The notes: generated by a model not told the origin, from the letters alone. A stretch of 64,000 bases of DNA from Segatella paludivivens DSM 17968 = JCM 13650 (GCF_000373185.1 NZ_KB890686.1:35917-99916), one strand, 5' to 3'. Shown: positions 8,364 through 16,820, counted from the stretch's first letter. Numbers and translations are program-made.

Positions 8364-9198
8364 GATCTAATATCATTTTACCGACATAAATAGCATTTTT
8401 GCCATTCTGGTCAACAGGTATTTTCTTTCCATCAAGATTCGTAATATAACGAAGAGTCCTGAAATAAGTATGAGAATGACCACCAAGAACAAGATCAATA
8501 TTTCTTGAACCAGCAATCATCATCTGGTCTCCCATACCTTTCTCTTCCCAGCCAAGATGAGATATACAGATAACAAGATCACACTTTTTATCCTTCTTCA
8601 ACATTGTTGCCATTTCATTTGCAACAGCGACTGGGTCCAAGTATTTTATGATGCCATAATTTGCCTTAGATACTAATCCATCCAACTTCGGATCAAGTGC
8701 AAAGACTCCTATTTTTACACCATTTCTCTTTATGATAGTATATTTCTTTACAATACTTTCAAGAGGAGTTCCCTTGAGGTCATAATTAGAACACAAGATT
8801 GGGAAATTCGCCATTTTGAATATACGAGCCATATTGTCCATACCGTAGTCAAACTCGTGGTTTCCAATTGTTCCTGCATCGTAATGCATTCTGTTCATCA
8901 ATCCAATTTCAACATCACCTTTGAAAAGAGTATAGAACGGTGAACCCTGAGAAAAGTCACCACTATCAAAAAGGAGCAAATTTTTATCCTTAGCTCTTTC
9001 CTGATCTATCATTGAAATACGACGTACAAAACCAGCACGGCCAGCAAGCAAGGTGTCAGCTAAAGTTGTTTTCAAAGGAAGTATACAACTATGCGTATCA
9101 TTCGTATGCAATATCGTCAGATGCTTCTGTGCAAAACCAACAGAAGTAATGCAGCATAAAACGGAAATAAAAAGATATCTAAATTTCATATAATTCAT
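8344..9198 (-). CDS. Periplasmic metallophosphoesterase, 5'-nucleotidase N-terminal domain
   Basis: This holds only the catalytic, two-metal half of an UshA-type 5'-nucleotidase. Visible motifs in order: LHTNDTHSC near residue 32 (metal ligands), FDSGDFSQG, GNHEFDYG (catalytic Asn-His), ICISHLGWE and LGGHSHTYF. A signal peptide precedes (FISVLCCITSVGFAQ). ATG 9198 or 9189 is the start; the TTG at 9207 in the same frame is a weaker choice. The substrate-binding half is encoded by the preceding gene, 16 bp upstream. The pair probably removes phosphate from nucleotides in the periplasm for nucleoside and phosphate salvage. Its 3' end overlaps the PorT-like gene by 20 bp. Confidence 0.9.
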   Translation of the reverse strand: MNYMKFRYLFISVLCCITSVGFAQKHLTILHTNDTHSCILPLKTTLADTLLAGRAGFVRRISMIDQERAKDKNLLLFDSGDFSQGSPFYTLFKGDVEIGLMNRMHYDAGTIGNHEFDYGMDNMARIFKMANFPILCSNYDLKGTPLESIVKKYTIIKRNGVKIGVFALDPKLDGLVSKANYGIIKYLDPVAVANEMATMLKKDKKCDLVICISHLGWEEKGMGDQMMIAGSRNIDLVLGGHSHTYFRTLRYITNLDGKKIPVDQNGKNAIYVGKMILDLTQSKK

Positions 9199-9214
9199 TT
9201 TAATCAATCAAACA

Positions 9215-9979
9215 TTATTTTATAACAACTCTGCCCTCAACTTTAGAATCAACAGCTATACCATGAGCCATTTTATCACGGAAATAATTCATAATAATAA
9301 ATCTCACATTATTATCATTCCCCTTTGGAGAGACAACAGATGTTCCATACTTGAAAGCATCCAAGCCATCATTACCTTGAGCAAGATAGTCAAGAGTGGC
9401 AACACGATAAGTAGCATTGTCATCAATCGCTTTGCCATTAATACTTGACTCAAGGAGTTTACCATCTTTGGTGATAACCAAATTAACTCCATGGCTCAAA
9501 CCTTCACCGCCCAACTTAGCGATTTCATTAAATAGCTCACGAACTTGAGAACCTGTAAGCGACAAAAAACAAATTTTATTTTCGAAAGGAGCTACATCAA
9601 CAACATCACCATAAGTAACTTTACCCTTAGCAAATGCTGCCCTTATACCACCAACATTATATAACGCAAAATCAACCTTCTCATTAAATCCATTTCCTCC
9701 CCACTGCAAAATGTCAGCAAGAAGATTTGACAACGGACTCTCTGGTCTATGCGAATATAAATATTCAGCAGTTTCGCCAACAACAGGACTCATAATGCTA
9801 TCTACCTTGTATTGGTAAGGAGCAAGAAAAGCCTGAGCCTCCTTATCTGGAGAAGCATCATAGCAACTATCAACCAAAATACGACTACGGTTAATGTCGA
9901 TCAACTCATAATGTTGCCTGCAAGAAGACACTCCTAAAGCAGCAGGAACAATTAAAAACAGTAATAATTTCTTGTACAT
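9215..9979 (-). CDS. Lipoprotein with 5'-nucleotidase C-terminal domain
   Basis: A 254-residue lipoprotein (lipobox VSSC at about residues 17-20) that matches the C-terminal, substrate-specificity domain of UshA-like enzymes: NVGGIRAAFAKGKVTYGDVVDVAPFENKI (split here by function: GGIR and the F-x-N motif), LTGSQVRELF, VATLDYLAQGNDGLDAF. It lacks the metal-binding half, which follows as a separate gene. So domain order in the operon is reversed compared with the fused enzyme. The two proteins probably act together at the inner face of the outer membrane or in the periplasm. Confidence 0.88.
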   Translation of the reverse strand: MYKKLLLFLIVPAALGVSSCRQHYELIDINRSRILVDSCYDASPDKEAQAFLAPYQYKVDSIMSPVVGETAEYLYSHRPESPLSNLLADILQWGGNGFNEKVDFALYNVGGIRAAFAKGKVTYGDVVDVAPFENKICFLSLTGSQVRELFNEIAKLGGEGLSHGVNLVITKDGKLLESSINGKAIDDNATYRVATLDYLAQGNDGLDAFKYGTSVVSPKGNDNNVRFIIMNYFRDKMAHGIAVDSKVEGRVVIK

Positions 9980-9999
9980 AAGTTTGTAATTAACTGTTA

Positions 10000-10007
10000 C
10001 AAAGGTA
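10000..10007 (-). promoter_or_regulatory. -7 box for the 5'-nucleotidase pair
   Basis: Minus-strand TACCTTTG fits TAnnTTTG and gives a leader of under 20 nt before the ATG at 9979. Confidence 0.65.
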
Positions 10008-10091
10008 GTTATTTTGTATGAGAAAATGAAGAAATATTGTTAAATTCAAAAAAAACTTCACAGATAGCAACGGTAAGTCTCAGCTTTTTTG

Positions 10092-10099
10092 TAACTTTG
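10092..10099 (+). promoter_or_regulatory. -7 box for rplS
   Basis: TAACTTTG, followed by CA exactly as at the S15 promoter (54130-54137). The leader is about 80 nt. Confidence 0.75.
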
Positions 10100-10101
10100 C
10101 A

Positions 10102-10182
10102 CAGCTTTTCGGCGAAACCGCTGGCTGCAGAAGTGTTGCATGCTAAGTTGCGTTGGACGATAAACATATTTAATTATAAGAA
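10102..10182 (+). promoter_or_regulatory. Structured leader of L19 mRNA (candidate ribosomal-protein autoregulatory element)
   Basis: Close to the expected 5' end is an outer stem CAG (10102-10104)/CTG (10121-10123), a CTTTT bulge, an inner stem CGG (10110-10112)/CCG (10118-10120) and the loop CGAAA. The S15 leader has the same plan at the same distance from its promoter, with a different outer stem that still pairs. A role in L19 feedback is inference. Confidence 0.55.
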
Positions 10183-10542
10183 ATGGATTTAATTAAAGTT
10201 GCTGAAGAAGCATTTGCAACCGGCAAAGAGTTACCAAAGTTCAACTCTGGTGACACAATCACAGTCGCTTACAAAATTATCGAGGGTTCAAAAGAGCGTA
10301 TCCAGCTTTACCGTGGTGTTGTTATCAAAATTTCAGGTCATGGTGATAAAAAACGTTTCACAGTTCGTAAGATGTCAGGAACAATAGGTGTAGAGCGTAT
10401 CTTCCCTATGGAGTCACCGAGCATCGATTCAATTGAAGTAAACAAGCGTGGTAAAGTACGTCGCGCTAAGTTGTACTATCTTCGCAAGCTTACAGGTAAA
10501 AAAGCTCGTATTGCTGAGAAAAGAACTGTTAAGGGAGAATAA
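10183..10542 (+). CDS. rplS: 50S ribosomal protein L19
   Basis: A 119-residue ribosomal protein at the 30S-50S interface, standard length for L19. Recognised by [32 protein letters not shown], and [33 protein letters not shown] (quoted in parts: [24 protein letters not shown]). It is monocistronic here, with its own promoter, a structured leader and a strong terminator, rather than joined to rpsP-rimM-trmD. Confidence 0.98.
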   Translation: MDLIKVAEEAFATGKELPKFNSGDTITVAYKIIEGSKERIQLYRGVVIKISGHGDKKRFTVRKMSGTIGVERIFPMESPSIDSIEVNKRGKVRRAKLYYLRKLTGKKARIAEKRTVKGE

Positions 10543-10568
10543 TCCTGAGAATCTTCAGAGAAGAAATA

Positions 10569-10605
10569 AAAAGAGGTCATGCATAAAGCATAACCTCTTT
10601 TTTTA
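10569..10605. terminator. Intrinsic terminator after rplS, shared with the convergent gene
   Basis: AAAGAGGT (10570-10577)/ACCTCTTT (10593-10600) with an inner ATGC/GCAT, followed by a T-run. The stop codon of the minus-strand gene (10603-10605) sits in the T-run. Confidence 0.9.
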
Positions 10606-10884
10606 TTCCTTAGTCTTTGTTTTTTTCTCATCATCTAAAAAAGTATCCTTTAAACTTTCCCAATCCTGGAATCCGGCAAACAATGCCAATCTATCCAAGG
10701 TTTCATGAGAAGGTTTTTCGGCACCATAAAGATAATGCCAAATCTTCTTCAACGAAGATGACTTGAGATTGATGTGGTGCTGAGAGAAAAAGAGTGACAT
10801 CTTCTCAAAGTCATTACCAATCTTCGCTTTCTCTACAAGTTTTGTTCCCACTTCCTTTAGCAGGAAACCAATTTTACGTTTCAT
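10603..10884 (-). CDS. Small Bacteroidetes helix-turn-helix-like protein, unknown role
   Basis: A 93-residue basic protein. The middle, LKSSSLKKIWHYLYGAEKPSHETLDRLALFAGFQDWESLK (seen in parts: SSSLKKIWHYL, TLDRLALFAGFQDW), resembles a Bacteroidetes-specific domain in which S-x-LKR-W-x-Y...TLD-LA-F-G-x-DW recurs and which is thought to be helix-turn-helix-like. It lies divergent from the AICAR transformylase gene, with the two -7 boxes only 16 bp apart, so one protein bound there could affect both. Regulatory function is inference. Confidence 0.7.
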   Translation of the reverse strand: MKRKIGFLLKEVGTKLVEKAKIGNDFEKMSLFFSQHHINLKSSSLKKIWHYLYGAEKPSHETLDRLALFAGFQDWESLKDTFLDDEKKTKTKE

Positions 10885-10910
10885 AACCTAACGAAATAAT
10901 TTCCAAGTTG

Positions 10911-10918
10911 CAAAGGTA
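10911..10918 (-). promoter_or_regulatory. -7 box for the small HTH-like gene
   Basis: Minus-strand TACCTTTG. It is arranged back to back with the box at 10935-10942, so the two promoters must compete or be co-controlled. Confidence 0.65.
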
Positions 10919-10934
10919 ATAAAAAAAATATGAT

Positions 10935-10942
10935 TATCTTTG
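10935..10942 (+). promoter_or_regulatory. -7 box for the AICAR transformylase gene
   Basis: TATCTTTG followed by CA; leader about 22 nt to the ATG at 10968. Confidence 0.7.
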
Positions 10943-10967
10943 CAAAAAGTTTAATTAACCCTCAAGA

Positions 10968-12149
10968 ATGAAAGAATTAGCTTTAAAGTACGGATGTAAT
11001 CCTAACCAGAAACCTTCCAGAATATATATGGAAGAAGGTGAATTACCAATCGAAGTCATTAACGGTCGCCCTGGCTACATCAATTTCCTTGATGCACTGA
11101 ACAGTTGGCAATTAGTAAAGGAACTTAAAGAAGCAACAGGGCTGCCAGCGGCAGCAAGTTTTAAACATGTATCACCAGCAGGAGCAGCTATCGGTTTGCC
11201 TCTCAGCGATACATTAAAGAAAATTTATTTCGTTGACGACGTAAAGATTCCTCTTACACCATTGGCATGCGCTTATGCACGTGCACGCGGAGCAGACCGC
11301 ATGTGTTCATACGGAGACTTTGTTGCACTGAGTGATACATGCGACGCAGCAACAGCGACTCTATTGAAACGAGAAGTAAGCGACGGTGTTATCGCACCTG
11401 ATTACACTCCTGAAGCAATCGAAATCTTGAAGGATAAGCGCAAAGGCACTTACAACGTGATAAAGATTGATCCAGAATACAAACCAACTCAAATAGAGCA
11501 TAAACAAGTATTCGGAATAACTTTTGAACAAGGACGCAATGAAATAAAGCTGGATGATCCAAAACTATTTGAGAACATTCCTACTAAGAATAAAACTTTC
11601 ACCGAAGAGGCAAAACGCGATTTAATCATTGCGCTAATAACACTTAAATACACACAGAGTAATTCTGTATGCTACGTAAAAGACGGTCAAGCTATTGGTA
11701 TCGGTGCTGGTCAGCAAAGTCGTATACATTGTACACGTCTTGCAGGAAGCAAAGCTGATACATGGTGGTTGCGTCAAGCACCAAAGGTAATGAACCTTCC
11801 TTTCAAAGAAGGTATCCGCCGTGCTGACCGTGATAATACAATAGACGTTTATATAGGCGAAGAGCATGATGACGTGCTACGTGACGGAACATGGCAAATG
11901 TTCTTTACAGAAAAGCCAGAAATATTCACAATGGAAGAAAAGAAAGCATGGATTGCCCAAAATACCAAAGTGGCACTTGGAAGCGATGCATTCTTCCCAT
12001 TTGGAGACAACATAGAGCGCGCCCACAAGAGCGGTGTAGAATATATCGCACAAGCAGGTGGCTCTATACGTGATGACAATGTTATTGATACATGCGATAA
12101 GTATGGCATAACAATGTCGTTCACAGGAGTACGCTTATTCCATCATTAA
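10968..12149 (+). CDS. Stand-alone AICAR transformylase (PurH C-terminal domain only)
   Basis: A 393-residue protein equal to the AICAR formyltransferase half of PurH; it transfers a formyl group from 10-formyl-THF to AICAR late in purine synthesis. The catalytic Lys-His pair is present in SFKHVSPAGAA (Lys66, His67), as are CAYARARGADRMCSYGDF, TLKYTQSNSVCYVKDGQ, GIGAGQQSRIHC and the end motif AGGSIRDDNVID. The N-terminal IMP cyclohydrolase (MGS) domain of bifunctional PurH, about 130-200 residues, is absent, and the upstream DNA has no room for it. So another enzyme must close the IMP ring, or this is a second copy beside a full PurH elsewhere. The short basic gene at 12159 follows 9 bp later. 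Confidence 0.92.
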   Translation: MKELALKYGCNPNQKPSRIYMEEGELPIEVINGRPGYINFLDALNSWQLVKELKEATGLPAAASFKHVSPAGAAIGLPLSDTLKKIYFVDDVKIPLTPLACAYARARGADRMCSYGDFVALSDTCDAATATLLKREVSDGVIAPDYTPEAIEILKDKRKGTYNVIKIDPEYKPTQIEHKQVFGITFEQGRNEIKLDDPKLFENIPTKNKTFTEEAKRDLIIALITLKYTQSNSVCYVKDGQAIGIGAGQQSRIHCTRLAGSKADTWWLRQAPKVMNLPFKEGIRRADRDNTIDVYIGEEHDDVLRDGTWQMFFTEKPEIFTMEEKKAWIAQNTKVALGSDAFFPFGDNIERAHKSGVEYIAQAGGSIRDDNVIDTCDKYGITMSFTGVRLFHH

Positions 12150-12158
12150 AATAAATAT

Positions 12159-12344
12159 ATGAGTGATATCGACGAAATTATCGAGCAAGGTATAGTCTTT
12201 AAAAAACCTTCTAGCGGTGAACCAAAAGAAGAGAAAGTAAAGACTAAGGCCAAAAAGAAAAAGTACATTACCGGTGCTCATGGTTCAGGAAGCGCTCGCC
12301 AAAAGGCGAAATACCGCGAACAAAGATCCAACAGACACAAGTAG
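12159..12344 (+). CDS. Small lysine-rich protein, unknown
   Basis: A 61-residue, strongly basic protein with an acidic N-terminus (SDIDEIIEQG), a Lys-rich centre and an Arg-rich end (SARQKAKYREQRSNRHK). It has no membrane segment or known motif. It lies 9 bp after the transformylase and before a strong terminator, so it is the last gene of that operon. The charge suggests nucleic-acid contact, but no function can be assigned. Confidence 0.6.
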   Translation: MSDIDEIIEQGIVFKKPSSGEPKEEKVKTKAKKKKYITGAHGSGSARQKAKYREQRSNRHK

Positions 12345-12352
12345 AAATAAGA

Positions 12353-12385
12353 AAAGCTCCTTTTATGAAGGAGCTTTTTTTTTAT
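12353..12385 (+). terminator. Intrinsic terminator of the AICAR transformylase operon
   Basis: AAAGCTCCTT/AAGGAGCTTT with loop TTATG, then nine or more T. Confidence 0.92.
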
Positions 12386-12417
12386 TAATAGTGATAAATC
12401 AGACGTATCTTATTAAT

Positions 12418-13545
12418 CTATTTTTTTGCGAAGTAATTACGCTGAGTTTTCACAATACCATTTTTACAGGTAAGCGTGATTTGCTGCAAAGACTTGTTAG
12501 CGTTGTCAAATACCGAAGAAGGATCTAATCTATGTCCCTTGAAGAATAGCTCAAAATGTAAATGCTCAGTAGTAGCACGCCCTGTTCTACCAGTAAGTCC
12601 TATGACTTGTCCAGCCTTGACTTTATCACCGCTCTTCACCAAATTACGTGATTGATGACCATACAAAGTCTCAAGTCCATTGTTATGTTTTATTTTGATG
12701 CAATTACCATATCCAAAATAATTACCTGACATAGTAACGACTCCGTCGAAAGCAGCACATATATTATCATTAGGGTGTGTCTTCAGGTCTACACCTGGAT
12801 GATGACGAGCACCACCGAAAGGACTTATTACATGACTTCCTGGCAACGGATAAGCCCATTCAGATTTTGGCATACCAGTAAAATCAATTTTATCATCTTT
12901 ATCAGAAACAATTATACCCTTGAGATCCTTAGACTGTTTTTCTGAATTATCAATAACAGATACATCTACATAAGTTCCATTTTTCTTGCACAAGATAGTC
13001 TGCTTACGCAGCAAATGACTATTCAAGTCTATAAAAGTCTTTGGATTAATTCGACCACCATTAACCATCAAGCTGAACTTGCAATATGTATGACCTGCAT
13101 CAGAACCGACGATAGCCACCGTTTGTCCAGCCTTTACACGCTGTCCAACAGTAACAAGATTCTGAGCATTATTCGCATAAACAGTTTCTATGCCGTTGTC
13201 GTGTCTGACAACAACAACATTTCCAGATCCAGTCACGTTTCGAGATAGACGAACTACACCACCAAACATTGCTTTAACAGCATCACCAGCTGAAGTAGAA
13301 ATCTCAAGTGCCTGATTGTCATCAACTACTTTCACCTTACCAACTGGCAATGGAAAAGAATAGCCATTACTTTGAATAGCACTAAAATCGATGCTAAAAG
13401 CATTAGAACGATCAAAAAGTCCAGACGTAGGAATAGCAATCTGTTGCTGTTCAGCAGCAGAGAAAGTTTTTTTTGCTGGGGTCATAGCAGACATTGTCAC
13501 TATGATAGAAACGCCCAGTAAAAAGTGTTTCAAATTGAAGTTCAT
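12418..13545 (-). CDS. LytM/M23 family protein with one degenerate and one complete peptidase domain
   Basis: A 375-residue exported protein (signal peptide about residues 1-25) acting on peptidoglycan. Two LytM-like domains are visible. The first (about 60-190) has the fold pattern, VVRLSRN...GNVVVVRHDNGIETVYAN...VKAGQTVAIVGS, but lacks both zinc motifs. The second (about 225-350) has HHPGVDLK and HLHFELF, so its zinc site (His, Asp, His) is complete, and GHQSRN supplies the catalytic His region. The C-terminal ~30 residues are Ser/Thr/Lys-rich. The first domain may be a binding or regulatory copy, as in EnvC/NlpD proteins. It is 65 bp downstream of pgeF with no clear terminator between, so it may be co-transcribed with it. 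Confidence 0.92.
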   Translation of the reverse strand: MNFNLKHFLLGVSIIVTMSAMTPAKKTFSAAEQQQIAIPTSGLFDRSNAFSIDFSAIQSNGYSFPLPVGKVKVVDDNQALEISTSAGDAVKAMFGGVVRLSRNVTGSGNVVVVRHDNGIETVYANNAQNLVTVGQRVKAGQTVAIVGSDAGHTYCKFSLMVNGGRINPKTFIDLNSHLLRKQTILCKKNGTYVDVSVIDNSEKQSKDLKGIIVSDKDDKIDFTGMPKSEWAYPLPGSHVISPFGGARHHPGVDLKTHPNDNICAAFDGVVTMSGNYFGYGNCIKIKHNNGLETLYGHQSRNLVKSGDKVKAGQVIGLTGRTGRATTEHLHFELFFKGHRLDPSSVFDNANKSLQQITLTCKNGIVKTQRNYFAKK

Positions 13546-13610
13546 AAAGATTCATCAAAGGTTAAATATAAATGAGTTACAGCTTTCTAAAAGCGGATTG
13601 ACACAATCGG

Positions 13611-14393
13611 CTATTCAGAAATCATAATTCCAGAGAATATTCTTCCCGAATGCTGTCCAAGCTTGCGGGCTGAGAAATAATCCTCGGAGCGAGAGAAAGT
13701 ACATATTCCAGACATCAAGATATTTTCATCTTTAAGTCCAGCTTCCCTTAATTGAATATGATTACATTCAGGAAGATTAATATGCCATTTTTCGTACTTC
13801 TTGGAAATAAGTGGCATATTGAATCCAACAGCTTCAAACTGTTGATAGACCTCATCACCAACTTCAAAGTTTTCCATAGATATACCAGGTCCTATCACGG
13901 CTTTAATGCGTGACGGATTAGATTTATACACATTGCACATTTCCACTATGGCGCGATGTGCAATACGATTGAGAGTTCCACGCCATCCTGCATGCACTGC
14001 AGCTATGGCATGGTGTTCATTATCATAAAGAAGAATAGGAATACAATCAGCTGTAGAAACCCCGATACATAAGTTTTTGATATCAGTAAGCACACAGTCT
14101 ACTCCTTCAAGAAGCATCTTGCGAACACTTTCTGGCATACTAAAAAACTCTGGAGCGATAGTGCGACATTCAATTCTATGAATCTGGTGAGGCATTATAA
14201 TATTATCAACACCGATACAAAGTTCTTCAGCCAAAGCCTTTTTGTTTTCTGAAATACACGCATCATCGTCACCGCAGAAACCATTAATATTAAACTCACC
14301 GAAAGCACCATTACTTGCCCCACCCTTTCGGGTAGAACTGAAAGCTTTGACACAATCGGCAATATCATAATATTTCAATACAGGCTTAATCAT
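13611..14393 (-). CDS. pgeF: Peptidoglycan editing factor PgeF (YfiH/laccase-domain, purine nucleoside-active family)
   Basis: A 260-residue protein of the DUF152 family. Zinc-ligand motifs are visible: IMPHQIHR near residue 67, [12 protein letters not shown] near 110 (Cys), and [14 protein letters not shown] near 132 (His), with AVIGPGIS after. Members have been linked both to peptidoglycan quality control and to purine nucleoside phosphorylation/deamination. It overlaps the obgE stop by 4 bp (ATGA) and is the end of the hpt-adk-obgE-pgeF operon. Confidence 0.92.
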   Translation of the reverse strand: MIKPVLKYYDIADCVKAFSSTRKGGASNGAFGEFNINGFCGDDDACISENKKALAEELCIGVDNIIMPHQIHRIECRTIAPEFFSMPESVRKMLLEGVDCVLTDIKNLCIGVSTADCIPILLYDNEHHAIAAVHAGWRGTLNRIAHRAIVEMCNVYKSNPSRIKAVIGPGISMENFEVGDEVYQQFEAVGFNMPLISKKYEKWHINLPECNHIQLREAGLKDENILMSGICTFSRSEDYFSARKLGQHSGRIFSGIMISE

Positions 14394-15565
14394 TCCGCAT
14401 CTTTATCTTCATCATATTCGAAGTCATCAAGATCTTCGATGTCGTCATCATCAACAAACTCTAAGTCTTCTTCATCTGCACCTTCTGCATGAATTTCATC
14501 AGCAAATACAGCCATATCCTTATCACGATGTACAAGAGTATCTTCTGAAACTATTTCCTGCAACTTATTGCTTTCGCTATTGAGCTCACGCCACAATATG
14601 TCCTTAAGCTCATTTAGTCCAAATCCTGTAACTGAAGAAATAAACACTACCGGAAGAGAATCTGGTAAAGTTTCTTTCAGCATTTCAATAAGCTCATCGT
14701 CTAGCAAGTCACACTTGGTAACAGCCAACACGCGGTGTTTATCAAGCATTTCAGGATTAAACTTTTTGAGTTCATTAAGCAATACTTCATATTCGTGCTT
14801 GATGTCTTCAGTGTCACCAGGAACCATAAATAGGAACAGAGAGTTGCGCTCAATATGTCTAAGGAATCTAAGTCCAAGTCCCTTGCCTTCGCTTGCGCCC
14901 TCTATAATACCAGGGATATCAGCCATCACAAACGACTTATTATCATGATATGCAACGATACCCAAAGAAGGTTCCAATGTAGTGAAAGGATAATTAGCTA
15001 TTTTTGGACGAGCACTTGACAATGAAGAAAGCAAAGTAGATTTACCTGCATTAGGCAATCCAACAAGACCTACATCAGCAAGGAGTTTCAACTCAAGGAT
15101 GATATTCATCTCCTCCATAGGCTCTCCTGGCTGTGCATAGCGTGGAGCTTGATTAGTAGACGTACGGAACTGGAAATTACCAAGTCCACCACGGCCACCT
15201 TTCAGCAACAGTACTTCCTGCCCATCATAAGACACATCACAGATATACTTACCTGTTTCAGCATTATATACCACGGTACCGCAAGGTACATCAATATAGA
15301 AGTTCTTGCCATCGGTACCGTGACATTTGTCGCTACTGCCATTGCCACCATGCTCAGCAGCCACGTGGCGCTGATACTTTAAATGAAGCAATGTCCAGTA
15401 ATTATGATTACCTCTTAAATATACGCTTCCACCATGTCCGCCATCACCGCCGTCAGGACCGCCGTTATATTGGTATTTCACATGACGTAAATGCATGGAG
15501 CCTCTTCCGCCCTTACCAGAGCGGCAATAAATCTTAACGTAGTCAACGAAATTGGATTCAGCCAT
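14390..15565 (-). CDS. obgE: GTPase Obg/CgtA
   Basis: A 391-residue essential GTPase in 50S ribosome maturation and stress control. The glycine-rich Obg fold covers residues 1-158 ([38 protein letters not shown]). The G domain follows with P-loop GLPNAGKST near 164, [12 protein letters not shown] near 214 and TKCD near 284. It ends in a very acidic tail ([24 protein letters not shown], seen in parts). Length is within the family range. The gene lies 18 bp after adk. Confidence 0.97.
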   Translation of the reverse strand: MAESNFVDYVKIYCRSGKGGRGSMHLRHVKYQYNGGPDGGDGGHGGSVYLRGNHNYWTLLHLKYQRHVAAEHGGNGSSDKCHGTDGKNFYIDVPCGTVVYNAETGKYICDVSYDGQEVLLLKGGRGGLGNFQFRTSTNQAPRYAQPGEPMEEMNIILELKLLADVGLVGLPNAGKSTLLSSLSSARPKIANYPFTTLEPSLGIVAYHDNKSFVMADIPGIIEGASEGKGLGLRFLRHIERNSLFLFMVPGDTEDIKHEYEVLLNELKKFNPEMLDKHRVLAVTKCDLLDDELIEMLKETLPDSLPVVFISSVTGFGLNELKDILWRELNSESNKLQEIVSEDTLVHRDKDMAVFADEIHAEGADEEDLEFVDDDDIEDLDDFEYDEDKDAE

Positions 15566-15583
15566 TATTTTGTTTTAATTTAA

Positions 15584-16162
15584 TTAATCAGCAAGGTTAT
15601 CAATAACGTCAGAAACACGTCCGAAGATTTCCTCTAAAGTTCCGATACCTTTTACATGATAGTGTACACCTTCCTTCTCATACCAGTCGATAAGTGGAGA
15701 AGTCTGTGTGTGATAAACGTTTAGACGCTTCTTTATTGTCTCTTCGTTATCATCACTACGTCCACTCTCTTTACCACGATTGATAAGACGAGCCATAAGT
15801 TCCTCCTCAGGAACATCAAGTTCTATCATTGCAGCAATTTTGTGACCACGATCTGAAAGCATTTTCTTCAAAGCCTCAGCCTGTGGAGTTGTACGTGGGA
15901 AACCATCAAAAATTACACCCTTATGATCTGTTCCGAATGAATCATAAACACTTGCAAGGATATTAACCATCAATTCATCAGGAATGAGCTGACCGTTGTC
16001 GATAAATCCCTTAGCAGTCTTGCCAAGTTCTGTACCATTCTTGATTTCGTTACGAAGCACGTCACCAGTAGAGATGTGTCCAAGACCATACTTCTCAATA
16101 ATTTTGTCACTCTGAGTACCCTTACCGGCACCAGGAGCTCCGAAAATAACAATATTCTTCAT
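15584..16162 (-). CDS. adk: Adenylate kinase
   Basis: A 192-residue cytoplasmic enzyme that balances ATP, ADP and AMP. P-loop GAPGAGKGTQ at residues 7-16, AMP-site GHISTGDVLR, FDGFPRT near 82 and the LID Arg at INRGKESGRSDDN. The LID is the short form without the zinc cysteines, which explains the length below the 214 residues of E. coli Adk. It sits between hpt and obgE in one operon. Confidence 0.97.
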   Translation of the reverse strand: MKNIVIFGAPGAGKGTQSDKIIEKYGLGHISTGDVLRNEIKNGTELGKTAKGFIDNGQLIPDELMVNILASVYDSFGTDHKGVIFDGFPRTTPQAEALKKMLSDRGHKIAAMIELDVPEEELMARLINRGKESGRSDDNEETIKKRLNVYHTQTSPLIDWYEKEGVHYHVKGIGTLEEIFGRVSDVIDNLAD

Positions 16163-16181
16163 CTTTTTTTATTATTATAAT

Positions 16182-16736
16182 TTATTTTGCTGTCTCTTTT
16201 TCGTCACAAACAGTATAGATATCTCTAAGCTGGCGACCCTGCTGGTCATAATCCAAGCCATATCCAACAATAAAGTCGTTAGGAATTTCCATAGCAGCAT
16301 ATTCTATATTCAAAGGCACCTGGAGCTTTCCTGGTTTAAATAGAAGAGTACAAATATGAATAGCCTCAGGATTACGTGTACCCAAACTCTCAATCATGCT
16401 CTTCATCGTGAAACCTGTGTCAACAATATCCTCAACGATAACGATTGTTCTTCCTGCAAGATCCTCATTTAGACCGATAACCTCTTTTATCTTACCCGTT
16501 GAAGTGGTTCCTTGATAAGAAGCTAGTTTCACGAAAGAAATCTCACAAGGAATATTGATATTGCGGATTAAGTCCGCTGCGAATATAAAAGAACCGTTTA
16601 ATACTGCCAGCAAGAGTGGGTTTTTACCATCCATATCCTTGTTGATCTTGTCAGCAACAACCTTTACACGTTGCAGAATCTCGGATTCAGGAATAAACGT
16701 TTTAAACGTTTTGTCCTTGATTTTAACAAAGTCCAT
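16182..16736 (-). CDS. hpt: Hypoxanthine phosphoribosyltransferase
   Basis: About 184 residues; converts hypoxanthine (and guanine) with PRPP to nucleotides in purine salvage. The PRPP-binding motif VIVEDIVDTGFTM and the base-binding IVGYGLDYDQQGR are clear, with VLNGSFIFAADL early in the protein. I choose ATG 16736 (MDFVKIK). An in-frame TTG at 16763 lies inside the -7 box (16761-16768), upstream of the expected transcript start, so it cannot be used from this promoter. First gene of the hpt-adk-obgE-pgeF operon. Confidence 0.95.
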   Translation of the reverse strand: MDFVKIKDKTFKTFIPESEILQRVKVVADKINKDMDGKNPLLLAVLNGSFIFAADLIRNINIPCEISFVKLASYQGTTSTGKIKEVIGLNEDLAGRTIVIVEDIVDTGFTMKSMIESLGTRNPEAIHICTLLFKPGKLQVPLNIEYAAMEIPNDFIVGYGLDYDQQGRQLRDIYTVCDEKETAK

Positions 16737-16760
16737 AGTGCGAATTAAAATATTTTGTTG

Positions 16761-16768
16761 CAAAATTA
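16761..16768 (-). promoter_or_regulatory. -7 box for the hpt-adk-obgE-pgeF operon
   Basis: Minus-strand TAATTTTG; the transcript would begin near 16757, about 20 nt before the hpt ATG. Confidence 0.65.
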
Positions 16769-16812
16769 CTAAAAATATGTGGAACTATACCTACCGATTA
16801 GCATTAATTTTG

Positions 16813-16820
16813 TATTTTTG
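16813..16820 (+). promoter_or_regulatory. -7 box for the NAD(P)HX repair gene
   Basis: TATTTTTG ending only 7 bp before the ATG at 16828. The mRNA would have at most a few leader bases. Confidence 0.65.

Noticed and set aside
8344-9979. The 5'-nucleotidase pair as a frameshifted single gene
   Set aside because: Each half has its own export signal and the domain order is reversed, so they are two true genes.
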